Source of the DNA: Polytrichum commune
Lineage: Eukaryota > Streptophyta > Polytrichopsida > Polytrichales > Polytrichaceae
Assembly (NCBI GenBank): GCA_950295325.1
Contig: OX485803.1
Coordinates: 42,671,554-42,735,553 of the forward strand
Direction: 5' to 3'
Length of the DNA: 64,000 nucleotides
Shown: positions 1-12,144 of the stretch, in pieces
How positions within the stretch are numbered: position 1 is the first letter of the stretch
Layout: the number at the start of each line of letters is the position of its first letter
The notes under the pieces: generated by a model
Database searches by the model: none
Seen by the model: only the letters and a program-made list of their open reading frames with translations
Told to the model about the DNA's origin: nothing
Made by a program: the position numbers and the translations under genes

Positions 1-2794
1 TTTGGGCCAATTGCTTTGGTAAAATGGTATCCGCCAACTCTGTGTTTAACTTCACTGGTAGTGGTGGCATTTGGCTCATTATGCCTGGCATATTCGTCAT
101 CCTACATAAACAAATGGCAATTAGTTCAGATCCTTAAGATACATATAAATTATTCGTCATCAATGTCTGATACTAATCCACACTTTGCAATTACTAAAGG
201 AAAAGATTTACATACAAAGGGAGTAACAGAAGGAATTGGAAATTCACAAGAGGGTATTGAAACATAGAGCACCACATCTGCTAAAAAGCACCATCCCCCA
301 GAGTATCAGTTGTAACAACAATTTATTTGTTGTCTGTTTTCAAGTTTCTAAATTGCCTGTATAAACACATCGCAAGAGAAGTCCAAAACAAAGAGCTATA
401 CCCATTCAAAATTGCAAAAATGTTGTCCCTGAACCGAACCAGCAATTCAGTATTCTCCTGCATCTGTGAAGCCAAAATGGTAACATCAGTCTCAAACGGA
501 CTTGAAGAGTCAAACTGCATAGGTTCCATAACAGATTTGTCTTTCAACCAATATAACGGATAAATTGAAGACTTTCAAGAAGGATGTAGAGTGAAAGTGA
601 AGCACTTAGACCATCACTTATGTAGTTGATTACTAAGAATGCCTAAACTCTGAGCACCACATGTAATGTACAAAATATTATGCATTTTCTGTGGTTTTGT
701 GAATCCTCATCCTAGAGCATTTGGTACATGATCTGACACAAAGGTACAGTAATACCATTCAGACAGAAAAAGGAGGGTCGCTTCTTATAAATCAAACCCA
801 AAATATATGATACACTGATCTAATTATTCAAACAGAGGTAAATTGGACCATTGAGTTCTGGACTAGACCAGTTACACTCCTTTCAATTTGCACAATCTGT
901 ACAGAAATCTAATAATTTTAAAAGATGCAGAAATAAGAGTGCATACTTTCATGGCAGCAAGGTTGGAACGAATTTGGACAATAACTTGAGCATTCTGCTC
1001 TAGCAGATGCCCTGTTGTGCCTCCAATTGCTGCACCCAGATTAAAGATCATACCAATGAGAAAAGTCTTATAAAAGGCACCAATGCTGAGTATATTCTAT
1101 AGTCTTATGCAACATTTAGATCAATGCCAATGGAAAACACCATTTGCATGTTTGAATTCCACATCAAAAAGTCCCTGGTAATTGCTTCACCAGACGTCCA
1201 AAAGATAGGTTGCCCAACGACAATACGAACTGGTGAAATAGACAGATAGCCCATACATGATGATCATTGATAAGCAGTGAAGTAATTGCTCGTAAATAAT
1301 CGACAACTCACCATCATTCGAGATCCCGTCATCATTGTCAATGGGTGGAGGAGGTGGAGTATACATGGGCATAGGTGACCTCGCCATAACTGTTGACATT
1401 TGTTTTGGTGCAGTCTCAGCTTTATCCTGCAAAAACAACATCCATGAAAGAGTACTCTGCGTAAGATCGCTTGGACTATGATATGCCACATCCACGCAAG
1501 CAGCCAAGGACAATGGATTCCTCTTTTACTACTGGGGCAGACTATTGACAACAAAAACAAAACAATACCTTCTTGTCTTTGCTTTTTTTTGTTCCACTTT
1601 GAACCTCATCTTTTCGCCTCTTCCCATTCTCCTTCTTCTGTTCATCAAGAAACTGCCAATTTTGTCAGCTATGTATTGGAATGACCAGGATTAGGGCATA
1701 CTTGGAAATCAACCCACTTCCAGATTGATTTGCGCTCAAGAAGAACAGAAGACAAAGATAACAGTCTTAAGGGGTGATGAGGCCACTCACAGTCATCCAA
1801 CGACAACGTAGTGCCACATCCCGCACTGTCTTATCTTGTAATTGAGCAGCAATCTTGATATACTTGAGGAGGTTGTCTGTCTGGAGAGCATATCTGAAAC
1901 ACCATCATGTGTTAAAAATAACGATAAGAGACAAAACAATTTATCGTTTTGACAAATGAGAATGACATTTCATAAGTTCAGCCTCTGTCAACTGGATCTT
2001 GTGCATCGGACCCTCACTGTGTCATTAGATTGGAAGGCTCCACACTGCACCTCCATCCCCACCTACTGAATTTCCTCCTCATGTCAGCTCTCACTGATCA
2101 ACTGAGACTGAATCGTGTGAATCATAAACCTCCCACTAGACTTGAAAACTCCACCAGAGGTAATGCATCTGACAGCCCCAATTTTCTGTTGCACGGACTG
2201 GAGGGATAGGTGAATGGAAGTTGATGATAACCTCAGTGCATGATAAACAAAATGTGTGCACTCTTTGAAGGATACAAAGCTGCTCCCAGTAAAATAAAGG
2301 TCTGGCATCTAGACGCTGTAAGCAATAATATCATCATCTATCAAGCAGACTCAAGAGAAACTGTGTGGAAGACATAAATAATCATGAGAAGAGATACATA
2401 AGGTTTACGCAGAGATTCCACCAGAGTAATAATCACCATAGGTCCCCCCCTTATCTTCTTGAAGACGACAGACCTAGCTGAAAGACAAACCTTGCCTTTT
2501 CCAAAAAGAAACATTAACAAGGTAGACAGACAACAGGCGGAGCTTCAAAGGCCAAAGATGTCATCAAGATTTCTCAAGAAAGTGTGAGGTATGCTGGAAG
2601 GTGAACATGAAATAAACGAAACTAGGGGGGACCGTAGGAGGTGAAACGTAAATTTCAGAATGATGTCCATTCTAATCCCAAGGAACTAACTCAGCCAGGC
2701 AGGGCTCGGCATCTTCGGAGAAACTGAAATGCAGTAGGGATAAAAGAGGAGCTTGATGCAAGATCATGTATACCCCAGGAAGGAATGAGATGTC

Positions 2795-2831
<37 letters not shown>

Positions 2832-3200
2832 AGGAGTGTAATAAGTGGAAAGAGATGAGGCCAATTACTTGTTGAGGGCTTCTTCAAGGGTGTTTTGTTC
2901 CTCAGGAGTCCACTCCATGGCCAAGCCACAATCATGTAAGAGGTTGTGTGTGGCATTCTCGCCTCCATTTGCAGTGACGACGATGCCACCACCATTGGAG
3001 GCCGGTGCTCCGTTGGGTAGAGATGGGGCAGCCGAGGGCACATCCATGGGGGCCGAGAACCTGGGGCTCGCAGTGCCATTCGCACCTACCACATTCTGAT
3101 TCTGAATCCCACTGTGCTGCGCCTTGAGGGCGGAATTATTATTGTTGGCTTTGGCCTGCTGCTGGTTCGGACCAGATCCCGCCATAGCCGATTGTGCCAT
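1..3200 (-). CDS. DUF3755-type Myb/SANT-like nuclear protein, 7 exons, 3' end cut by window edge
   Basis: Coding exons on the minus strand, from 5' to 3': 3200-2869, 1893-1791, 1637-1569, 1426-1312, 1029-947, 463-402 and 101-1 (continues past the edge). All introns are GT-AG and all junction phases agree, giving 288 codons in the window. The first ATG in frame is at 3200 (MAQSAMAGSG); the reading frame further upstream starts only with TTG. Order: an N-terminal low-complexity Asn/Gln/Ala/Pro region; a SANT/Myb-like helix region split by intron 1 (AMEWTPEEQNTLEEALNKY, then YIKIAAQLQDKTVRDVALRC and RWMT); a basic KKENGKRRK stretch typical of nuclear proteins; a proline run followed by DNDDGIS; a helical segment (GHLLEQNAQ, RFRDNIFAILN); and MPPLPVKLN near the end. 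This order matches what I recall of the plant DUF3755 family (Arabidopsis At3g07565-like), normally about 250-300 residues, so little should be missing. Role: probably nuclear and chromatin- or DNA-associated, from the SANT-like region only. No stops or frameshifts were seen. Confidence 0.9.
1894..2868 (-). other. Intron 1 of the DUF3755-type gene, with a GA microsatellite
   Basis: A 975-bp intron with donor AA|GTAATT and acceptor TTTCAG|ATATG. It splits the Lys-Tyr codon pair inside the SANT-like region. A (GA)n run lies near 2798-2831, next to the 5' exon. The other introns are 1790-1638, 1568-1427, 1311-1030, 946-464 and 401-102. I see no second gene in any of them. Confidence 0.85.
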
Positions 3201-4400
3201 CCAACCAACCAAACTCGCCTCACCTCTCGAAGTAGAAAAGAAAATGAAAACCTGGCGCCTTCAAAAGGATAAAAAGAGAGAAAAAAAGAAAAAAAAACAC
3301 CAGAGAAGAGATGATGATGTCGCTGCTCCTGTTCTCCTCCTTTCTTCGGTTGTTCCTCAGTCACTCAGTCAGTTTTGGTGGTTTCGGTTTTGTGGAACCC
3401 CTCCCGAATGGGGTAACAAAACCTCTGACCCCAAAAGCATGAGCAACATCTTTACAATCCACAATAATCCCACACCACCACGGGAACTACTAAAGACATT
3501 CCTCCTCTTCCTCCTCCTCCTCCTTCTCCTCCTACTACTACTACTCCAGGCTCCTCCAGCAGCCAAAAAGAGCCTCTCCTCCCTACCGCATTCATCAAAC
3601 AACCTTCGGCTTCTTCAACTTCTACAACGTCTTCTTCTCCTACTTCTCCTTCAGTAGTCTTCACAACTTACACCTTTGCGCAAGATGTTGATGTTGAAGA
3701 TGATGAGCATGAGGATGCTCTTCACGTCTCCACCCTCTCACTTCCATCTCTCTCTCCCTACCCTGTCCCCTACCACACCACACTCTCTCTCTCTCCTGTC
3801 GAGTTGTCTACAATGTGTTTGCACTCACACAGAACCAAGTTCGCCCATACTGCATCATCCCTCGCAGTAAGTATCTCCACACCAAACTTACTCGCGTCGT
3901 CACAGCCCTGAGCCTACTACCAATTCACGTCCCACCACACTTGATGATGTTGGCATCCACAACCCTCAAGTCATGCCACAATCCACGTCAGCTGCTGCTG
4001 CTGCTGCTCGTAGCGCACGAGCGGGCGAGCGAGCTCACACTTCGAAGCACACCGAACCAATTCATCCACAAACGTAGGAGCTCGCCATACACCACTCCCG
4101 CACCCCCATCAAAGCTTTCCGACTCCGCTCCTTTCGTGGTGAAAAAACAAAATGCTCAGAAGAAAGCAAAGACGGACAGACACACAGAGAGGATGAAAAG
4201 CAAGTTGTTTGATTGTTTGTTCCTTCGTTCTTTCATGAATTTCACCACGGGCGGTGAAATCCAGCTCCCTTGGAACTCTCCGAAATCCGTGTAGGGGGAA
4301 AACCACCACCACCACAACCTCCAATCCTCCGTCACGGTGGAACTGCTCCCCAAATTTGCTGCTGTGTTGTTTGAGTTTGTTCTGATAATGTTAGCTTAAC
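3201..4400 (-). promoter_or_regulatory. Presumed 5' leader and promoter side of the DUF3755-type gene
   Basis: The first 200 bp upstream of the ATG read as a pyrimidine-rich leader on the minus strand (long T/C runs around 3240-3310), typical of plant 5' UTRs. Further out lie trinucleotide-type runs (CTC/CTT about 3500-3545 and 3615-3655; CTG about 3985-4010). I cannot place a TATA box or transcription start. The ORFs over this stretch are low-complexity Leu/Arg/Glu/Ser products of the repeats and are not genes. Confidence 0.5.
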
Positions 4401-4415
4401 TTACTACCCCTCCCT

Positions 4416-4419
<4 letters not shown>

Positions 4420-4473
<54 letters not shown>

Positions 4474-4482
4474 CTTTCTCGC
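4420..4482. repeat. (CT)n microsatellite
   Basis: About 60 bp of nearly pure CT, becoming CTTT-interrupted at the right end. It lies just before the CpG-rich block. CT tracts of this kind are common in plant 5' leaders, so it could belong to a rightward transcript. Confidence 0.9.
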
Positions 4483-4499
4483 TGAGTCTCTTGTTGTTA

Positions 4500-4912
4500 C
4501 CGGAGTGAGTGAGTGTGTATGTGGGCTGTGACGAAACCTCGCGAGTGACGGGGGACGATCCTGGTAAGTTAGCGGGGACTACAGAATTGTTGTCAGACGG
4601 GAACTTCACCGCGAATTCGCAAATCGGAGGAGGGGAGGCACAAGCGAGCTGTGCGTGTGACCGCCAATCTGCGGGCGAAAAGCGAGAAAAAGGACGATCG
4701 GGCGAGCGGCCTGGCTCTCAAGGGGAAGAATCGGACGAAGGGACAACTGTTCCGTTCGCTCGTAGATTCGGTCGTCGGGGTTCGTTCGCTCGTCGGCCGG
4801 GCCTCGGGGCGGCCACCGTAGATCTTTGCGGATCGCAGCGCCCGAAATATCTAAGGTTCGGGCCAATCCGGACCGCACAATTCCCGAACGAGACCTGGGC
4901 CTAACCTAACCC
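4500..4912. promoter_or_regulatory. CpG-rich island next to the gene promoter
   Basis: About 400 bp packed with CpG (CGCGAG, CCGCGAATTCGC, GGGCGAGCGGCC, CGGTCGTCGGGG and many more) inside a window that is otherwise AT-rich and nearly CpG-free. This fits an unmethylated regulatory region or first exon. A consensus donor (CTG|GTAAGT) at about 4563 on the plus strand follows the CT-rich stretch, so a non-coding first exon of a rightward transcript is possible. A 131-codon plus-strand frame (4509-4904) is open here, but it looks like a product of the GC bias and matches no family I know. Confidence 0.5.
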
Positions 4913-5114
4913 CGGTCCGCTTTTTCTTTGACTCCGGGTCAGACTCTCCCCCTGCCTCCTCATCACTGATGAAGAGACCCAAGCTCCCCCAACCCCCCCC
5001 CCCCCCTCTCGCTTTGCTTAGCGCCTTCAGTTACACTTAAGTCACTGTAAGGTTAAGTTTACCCCTCTCAAGCCACCCTTCAATAGTCGCCCCCCTCCCT
5101 TGCCACTGAACTAA
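4913..5114. other. Promoter-distal spacer with poly-C tract
   Basis: C-rich sequence with a long C run near 4989-5007 and no ORF. It separates the CpG-rich block from the first MITE. Confidence 0.6.
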
Positions 5115-5469
5115 ACTACACTAAACATTAAGATAGAGCTAGTGTGTGTCCCTATGGTAACTTTTCGGGTGACACTTCTCGTGAATAAGTGAATCAATAT
5201 TGTCATGGATGATGATGGACGAGTTCATCCGTTGGCTAAATCCCTACCTTCTCTTCTCATCAACTATTGTCATGGATGAAAAAGCACTTGGTAAGTGACA
5301 GTAATTGTAACACGGTACATCTATGATCCCCCTCTCCCCTCCCCCCAAAAAAATTATACAAATAATGTTCAGTTAACATTTAGTGTTGGTGACACTACAC
5401 TGCGGTTTACGAGGAGTGTTGAGCAAGACGATTAGAGTTGGTGACACTAAACATGATAGTTAGTGTAGT
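5115..5469. mobile_element. MITE family M4, copy 1
   Basis: A 355-bp non-coding element bounded by ACTACACTAA at the left and its inverse (TTAGTGTAGT) at the right. A second copy lies at 41972-42444. The two share long stretches in the same order: CTATGGTAAC, ATATTGTCATGGATGATG, GACGAGTTCATCC or its variant, and AACATTTAGTGTTGG. Superfamily unknown; no convincing target duplication. Confidence 0.7.
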
Positions 5470-5559
5470 ACACCACTCTCACTTAACATGGAGCCTAACT
5501 CCCCGAATTTGGCTTATCACAAACAACATCGATAACGCTATCCACGAGGAACACACTCT

Positions 5560-6700
5560 TGAGGCTGTCTTGGACGTGATGATGATGTGACTTATACACC
5601 CCTTGAAGGCGTATGTTGTTGGACCACCACCACACGCCTTCAAAGGCGAGGCAAATATGCTACCTTTTTCATTCATCAAAAGCCTCCCATGGCATCCCAC
5701 TTGCATGTTCGTAACACGTGCTTTTCAAAGTTGGGTGTGAAATTTGGCACCCCGTTCTTTAAAGCTCACATTTGATGATAGGTGTTTGAAGGTGTTTTGC
5801 CCTCTTGTAACCCCATTGCAACTTGTTGGGCTTAAACCACACGCCGAGTTTGGAAGCGGAGTGCAAGGGCCTTCCTCTTTTGCTTTGTAATCTTTCCATG
5901 GCAAGTTTTGCACACCTCTTGAACGTGCTCCTATAGTTGGGTGCAAAGTTCCACACATTGTTCTTGAAGCTCACATATGGTATGTGCTCGGAGGCTTACC
6001 TTAGTGGCCCCCACCCACATGTGTTGTCGGGCTTTGAAACAACACGCCTTTGCAAGCAAAGTGCAAAGCCTACCTCATTTGCTTAGCTATCTCTCATGGC
6101 AGGTTGATTGCAATATCAAATATGCTAGCTATCACTCATGGGTACATGGTTCCACTTGTCGCTCTTTCAAGCTCGCATATGATGGACCCTATTGTAGGTT
6201 CATTGGATTTCTAAACCACTCGCCTCAAAGGTGGAGCACAAAACCCTACGTCTCTCACTCAGTCGTCTATTTGAGTAGGACTTATGCACTCATGCACATG
6301 ATACCACACTTGGGTGGACAATTACGCTCGTTACTCTTGAAGCTCACAAAAAGGCCCTCAAATGCATATGCATGTGGACCCCATCACATGCTTGCAGGCT
6401 TAACCCACACGCCTTCAAAAGTGAAGAGCCACTCCAAATTCTTTTGATTAGCCCCCTCCCATGGCAAGTTGTTCACAACCCTATACATGCCTGCATAGTT
6501 GGGTGTGCAATTTCACAACCAGTGTTTGAAGCTTGCATATGATATGCCTTTTGAAGCCACACGTTATTAAAACACATCGCAAGCTTGTCGGCCTTGAAAG
6601 ACACATCTTTGAAAGCAAAAGGCATATCCCAATTGAGGTCACTAAACCATCTTAAATCTCCATAAGGGGGGGGGGGGGCAAGGCACATAATGTAGTTCAT
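5560..6700. repeat. Degenerate tandem array, period about 175-210 bp
   Basis: At least five diverged units. One anchor (AGTTGGGTGTGAAATT and variants followed by AAGCTCACAT) recurs near 5728, 5936, 6134, 6307 and 6496. A second anchor (CACACGCC followed by a TTCAAAG-like stretch) recurs near 5625, 5840, 6035, 6213 and 6410. A third (CCATGGCAAGTTG) recurs near 5690, 5896, 6093 and 6457. ORFs crossing the units are broken and non-homologous, so this is satellite-like DNA rather than a gene. Confidence 0.8.
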
Positions 6701-9554
6701 ATGTTACCACATAAATGTACAAAAGGCCATTTGATGAGAATTTGACTTACAAATTTGAATTTCTCTGTAAAGATATGCAGACCTAGAATCACATTTATAA
6801 TCCCAAGATATGATAAGTAAGTCATAGAATCGCATTATAGAAAGAACAAGCATGCTTGTGTGAATGGGGCATTGACCACTTTGCCATCAGTATCTACTAT
6901 AAGGTAGGAGCACCTTAAACCAAGATATCACCCAAAACTAACACCCACAACATGTTGCATAATAAGGTGCATGTTGGTTTTGAGAATGTTCAGTATGTGA
7001 ACATCAAGGTCCCCTAACGGTTTTGGGTGCCCATACAATTTTCACTTCAAATTTTTGTATTTATTTCAAAGTTTTTTTTTTTTGGGGGGGGGGGGGTAAA
7101 AGAAGCTACAATACATATGGTCTCTTCTTTCCTACATGGGAATAATTTTCTTATGTTCATACGGCTACCACATGTATGCCAAATACCTCAACTTCTTGGT
7201 TTAAGGGCTCCTACCTTAAGATCGCATACCTACTTTAAATTTACAACACCCTTCAAAAGCCCACGATGTTTAAATATTTGGTTGATTTAGTGACTTTATA
7301 TGGAACTCACACAACAAGGAAGGCGAAGAGCCCACCCTAGATCCCACCCTAGCAAGGGGAAGTAGCATGCGGGTGAAGAGGCTCTTCATTCATGCTTGCT
7401 AGATCTGGATCCGGCATTTATATCTATTTATTTAGAGGGCAAGACGAGTCTCGACTATCAACCCTTCAACTTGATGCTTACATATACCAAATTAGAGGGT
7501 GGGTTTAGACCCAAGGGTTTGATCTAGATCTCATTGAAACTTCAAGGTAAACTTGCACATGGCTATAAAATTATTACTTGTTAGAATGGGTGACCTTCCT
7601 AGCATATGATATCCATTGTACCCTTTTTTACGATGAACCCAATCATTCATGCACAACTTGATGAATTAATTGCTCTAACCAACCATGTGGGAAGCCAAAG
7701 TTTTCCCCTTGGAGAGATAGATGCATGCTAGCTTGTTTCCATGCCATTCAAGGTGTTCACCTTTAAGATAGTTATTTAGTCAACTCTAACAATGGTGGCC
7801 CAAACTCAATGATTTAACCAAGTCCCAGCATACATAATGAAGTAAAGCCCGGAGAGTGCTATCATGTGAGCAATGAGTAGAAACACTAACTTATGACTAG
7901 TAAGTCAAGAAAAATATTTGGAATTACACCCACTTGTATCCTACACCCGTGGTGTTTTGCCACAAATAGTAACAAATATTTTTGTAATAATAAAAGTGGA
8001 GATGAATTTAAATAGTTTTGTTAGATTCAACACTCAATTCTTCAAAAAAATTGCAACACATTCCAAGTGTTGAACATAATTTAGAATATTTTTTTAGGAC
8101 TCACTTAGGTATGAGAAATGAATTAATGGCAACATTCTGGAAGAAGAAAACTCAAGTTCTTGGGCATAGATGGTATAAGAGAATTTTCTCATATGAATCG
8201 ATGTCCACTAATTGTGGTAAATTTAAAAGGAAGCCCAAGATCCAAACATTGTTACATAATTTGAAGTTATAATCACTTTGATTGTAAAGAAATTATCACA
8301 AGTGGGGTTATTTGAACACATAGAGAAGATGGGTATAGGGATAAAATACCAATAGTGCACACAACACAATGGCCATTTTTTTATTAATAAAAATGCAAAA
8401 TCACAACCATACCACACACACTCACACAAACTCCTCCATAGCCATAAATTGTAATATATTGATTTAGCCTAATTGTGCAGATAAATGCACCCATCCGCCT
8501 CATCATATATGAATGGGTAACAATTGATTTGTATATACATGTGGCAAGAGACTGGCGTTGCTAACTGGGCCATGATCCAAGCAACACCCATTGCATGTGG
8601 AGGCTAAGCCATAAATTTTGAAGGAGGAAATCACATCTAATCTTGTTTTTTTTTTTTTTTTTGCATAATGAAATTGTAAGTGTTAGACTTCAAGTAGGCA
8701 CTTCTTAAGTTACGGATGTCATATAGTCAGGAGAATTTGGAGAGATGGTTAAATTTGTTTCGTCAATCAATTTTTACTCACCACCTTCTTGACATGCTCT
8801 TCGTTGGAATTGACGGAAGCTACCTAAGCTAGAGTTCCACATGAACTAGGAGTTGGTATTGTACCATTCAATGGTGATAGGATTACATCGAACGGTGAAG
8901 AGTTTTCCTTGTATCCACCTATATGGCAGTCACTATGTATGCAAGCATGAATGGAGGCACTTAATAATTAAATGTTGAGAGGTCAATAAATTTGCACAGA
9001 TCATGAACAAAATCAACAATGAAATTCATGTGGCCTGAAACACCTCGAGAGTATGAGAACACCAACATGTAGATGCATAAGCATCAAGGACAGCAAACAT
9101 GCACTAATATTGTCAAAATCTTCAAAGATACAAGCCTCTAAAGAAACCCAATTTCACATATTGTCTAAAAATGAGGACATGTTGTCATGGAGCCAAAAGT
9201 AAAATATGAGATTTATGCAAATTTTCAAATTTTTTATTTAAGAAAAAAATGCGTCAAGTGCTCTCATGAGAATCAAATTAAAGTCACAACACAACACCTT
9301 GGGCATTTGCTAATTCCTCCTAAATGTATTGAAGACTACATATCTTACATTTTTGGCCATTCTAAAGATCATTCGCGATGTTATGTAGTTTTTTATCAAG
9401 ATGTTTTCAAATGACCCAAACAATGGACCACCAATGCTTATTGGTGTTTTCAACAAAACATGTATGGTTGATAGTTTGTTCTCTTGGATCATAGACACTA
9501 CACATCAAGATGTTGGATTTTTATAGTCACAAATATTAAATAAACTAAATTTGA
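6701..9554. other. No feature recognised
   Basis: AT-rich unique-looking DNA with poly-G (7085-7096) and poly-T (8646-8662) tracts. No ORF over 90 codons, no terminal repeats and no RNA gene seen. Confidence 0.6.
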
Positions 9555-9960
9555 TCAAGTGCGCTCCAAATGACCCACCAACGCTTCCCAATCATCTAGA
9601 ATTAATTGAAGAAAAAAAGAGAAAATTGTGTGTCAGAATTGAGACACTTTATTTCAAGGTTTTGCCATCTTTTCTTACAACAAAATCAAATCAAATTAGG
9701 TCAAAGGGGCTCGATATGAATCCAATAACACTTCCTAGGGGTCTAGAATACATCGCAAGAAATGAGAAATTTTTGTGTTGGAACCAAGACGCTTTATTTC
9801 AAGATTTTTCCATTTCTTCTCACAAAAAAATTGATTTTTTTTGGGTCAAGTGGATTCCACATGAGTCCACACAACATTCTCCAAGGGTCTAGAATAAATT
9901 GCAAAAAATGAGAAATTTGTGTCTGGATCCAAAGTGACTAAATTCCAATGTTATAGAATT
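9555..9960. repeat. Degenerate tandem repeat, period about 145 bp
   Basis: Three units start near 9555, 9702 and 9844. Each has a CAAGTG/CAAAGG lead, a (C/G)(T)TCTAGAAT anchor, GAGAAA(A/T)TT and a TTTATTTCAAG-type stretch. A weaker partial unit lies around 10105-10180 (CCAAAATGACCC). Confidence 0.7.
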
Positions 9961-11229
9961 TTAGTTTTTGAAGGAAAATTTGAGTTTCATGTGGATTTTA
10001 TTCTTCATGAAATCGAGAAAATGTGAATTGAGTGTTTTGGTGGCCAAGATACTAAATTTTAATATTTTAAACTTTCTTTTTCTCTTGATGGTACATTGAA
10101 TTTAATATGGTTAGTTGGTCTCCAAAATGACCCAACGACACTTCCTAATGTGGTAGGAACAGTCCTAAAATTTGAGATTATGTGATCCGTCACCCATACA
10201 CTTTTGTTTTTTTGTTTTTTGATTTTATTGCACCTTCCTAATTTTTGGTTTTCCACATCCCATGATGGTTAGTTTGGTGTGGCAGGGGGGCCATAAACCC
10301 TACCCTGCCATGAATGGTTTATGGTGGGGGAGCCATTGCGCTACCCACATCATTTGAGACATGAATGCACGCTCCAAACACACATACGAGGGCTCCTCCA
10401 AATATGCATTATGTCCTTATACCTACATACAAGCTCATGGATTATTTGTGCAATTCATTTTGCCTTTACAAGATGATGAATGCTCTTGTGTGTCCGAATA
10501 TTTGCTTAGTATAAGATTCAACTTCTAGATAGGACATGTACGTTGAGCAATAAATGTACTCTATAGATGGAGAGGTGTTTGAAATGGATGCAAAACAATA
10601 ATAGCGGATGGTTTTATATGGAATTTGGGTCTTTGTTCATTTACAGTTATAGGTCTTTCTAATTCCTAGATGCAAGCTTCTAGTATCATTTTAACAATCG
10701 GGTTTGACATGTCCATTGTTTAATTTCCAAATGTCACCACTATTAATTTGGAGCCTATCGTAGTCGTCTTGTTTTTTTTTCATTCTTTTATGTAAGACAT
10801 GACCATGGACGTGCATAAATGCCAACATGCAACCTCGCATAATCAGTCCACATCAAGTGACCTCAACAATCCGGGACACAAATGATTTGTCTTTAAGAAG
10901 GCACGATGGATGATTTGATCCAAACTTTCATGCAAATTGTGAATTAGAGGTCATAGTTGAAAGGTGGGTCACAAGTAAAGGCTATGATTCAACATTGAAG
11001 CTTAAGGCTATTGCCAAATGTGGAGATCTAATGCTAATGGCAATGGCCACGAAGTCTTATACAAGGGCATAAGGTCTTAACATCAATGATTGTGCCTTGG
11101 AGGGCACAAGTTGTGTGGTTTCACCAAACGGAATCTAGAAGTGCCATCTGGTGTTGAATGCGACTCACATTGACCCGACAAAGTGAACTACTCCATTCCT
11201 CGCCCATCCACAAGGGAACAAAAATAAGA
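9961..11229. other. Mostly featureless, possible upstream part of the decayed ORF
   Basis: AT-rich. From about 10860 the plus strand reads as a partly open frame interrupted by several stops. It may be the 5' part of the decayed coding stretch that follows. Confidence 0.4.
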
Positions 11230-11241
11230 ATAAAATAATAA

Positions 11242-12144
11242 TGCATAGAGGAGCTCTTGAATTATGCAAGGCATGGTGTGGTACATACCACATCGGTGTT
11301 GAAGATTGACAACTCTAATTATGAGTGGCACATTGAAGGTTGTCATCCAACTCTACCAAAAGATGTTGGGCAATGCAAGTCATTACATGGACTTTGTGCC
11401 AAAGTGAGAACTAACAAACATGGCACCTCCACTTCAATGTATATAGACATGAAGGAGAAGTTCCCTTTCATCAACAATGTGGAGCATTTGGTTTTGCCAT
11501 GACGATATCAAGCGTTGCATGAATGGCAACAAAAATGAATATGTTATGGAATGGCCTATGGTACAAAACATTGGCTGCTAAATATCTTATGGGAGAAGGT
11601 ATTGGTGCTAGAGTATGTCATGTTCCAATTGCAGCAAAGGGAGACATTTTCGCCCCATTGTAGGCTCTCAACAATTGGGACACTCCCCATACCTTCATTT
11701 CATTTTTGTGTGCCATTAAACCCTGACGCCCATTCAACTTCCACATTTTCAAAGATAAGGCATCATACTCTAACATCGCAAACAACACATCACATAAACA
11801 AATGGAAGAGTTATGGACATATGGACGGACACTATGTTGATGGAGTCACTACCATTATGTATTCAAGATTTGGAGTGTTCATCAACATCGTCTCCAAGAA
11901 TGACAACCCCTAATGTGTCATAGTCGATGACATCCCATAATACGCATGTTTGGACTTCATCAAATTGTCTTCCATGGCTTTGGAAAATAAAGAAAAATTG
12001 ATGCATTGCAAACACTTGTACTATGAGTTCAAATTTCCATCCAAGGTGAATTACGACAACAACAAGGTCATCCACACTCCAACACATACTTACAACAAGG
12101 TCATGCGATCACTTGCGTTTGTCAGTGTTGTTAAACACAAGTAG
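11242..12144 (+). pseudogene. Decayed coding stretch with SWIM-zinc-finger-like end
   Basis: One frame stays open for about 300 codons with only four internal stops (TGA 11500, TGA 11536, TAA 11911, TAA 11938) before a terminal TAG at 12142. This is far fewer than expected for random AT-rich DNA. The C-terminal part reads CLDF, then about 20 residues, then HCKHLYY, then THTYNKVMR. This resembles a SWIM zinc finger (CxC-xn-CxH) with the first Cys changed to Tyr. SWIM modules occur in MULE/FAR1-type transposases and plant SWIM proteins; which one this was I cannot say. Two of the stops are TGA and could come from CGA by CpG decay. Not functional. Confidence 0.45.

Noticed and set aside
3124-3657. 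177-codon plus-strand ORF with Leu runs
   Set aside because: It overlaps exon 1 and the leader of the DUF3755-type gene on the opposite strand and is driven by CTC/CTT repeats.
4509-4904. 131-codon ORF in the CpG-rich block
   Set aside because: No homology recognised, and few stops are expected in such GC-rich DNA. Treated as promoter or leader sequence.
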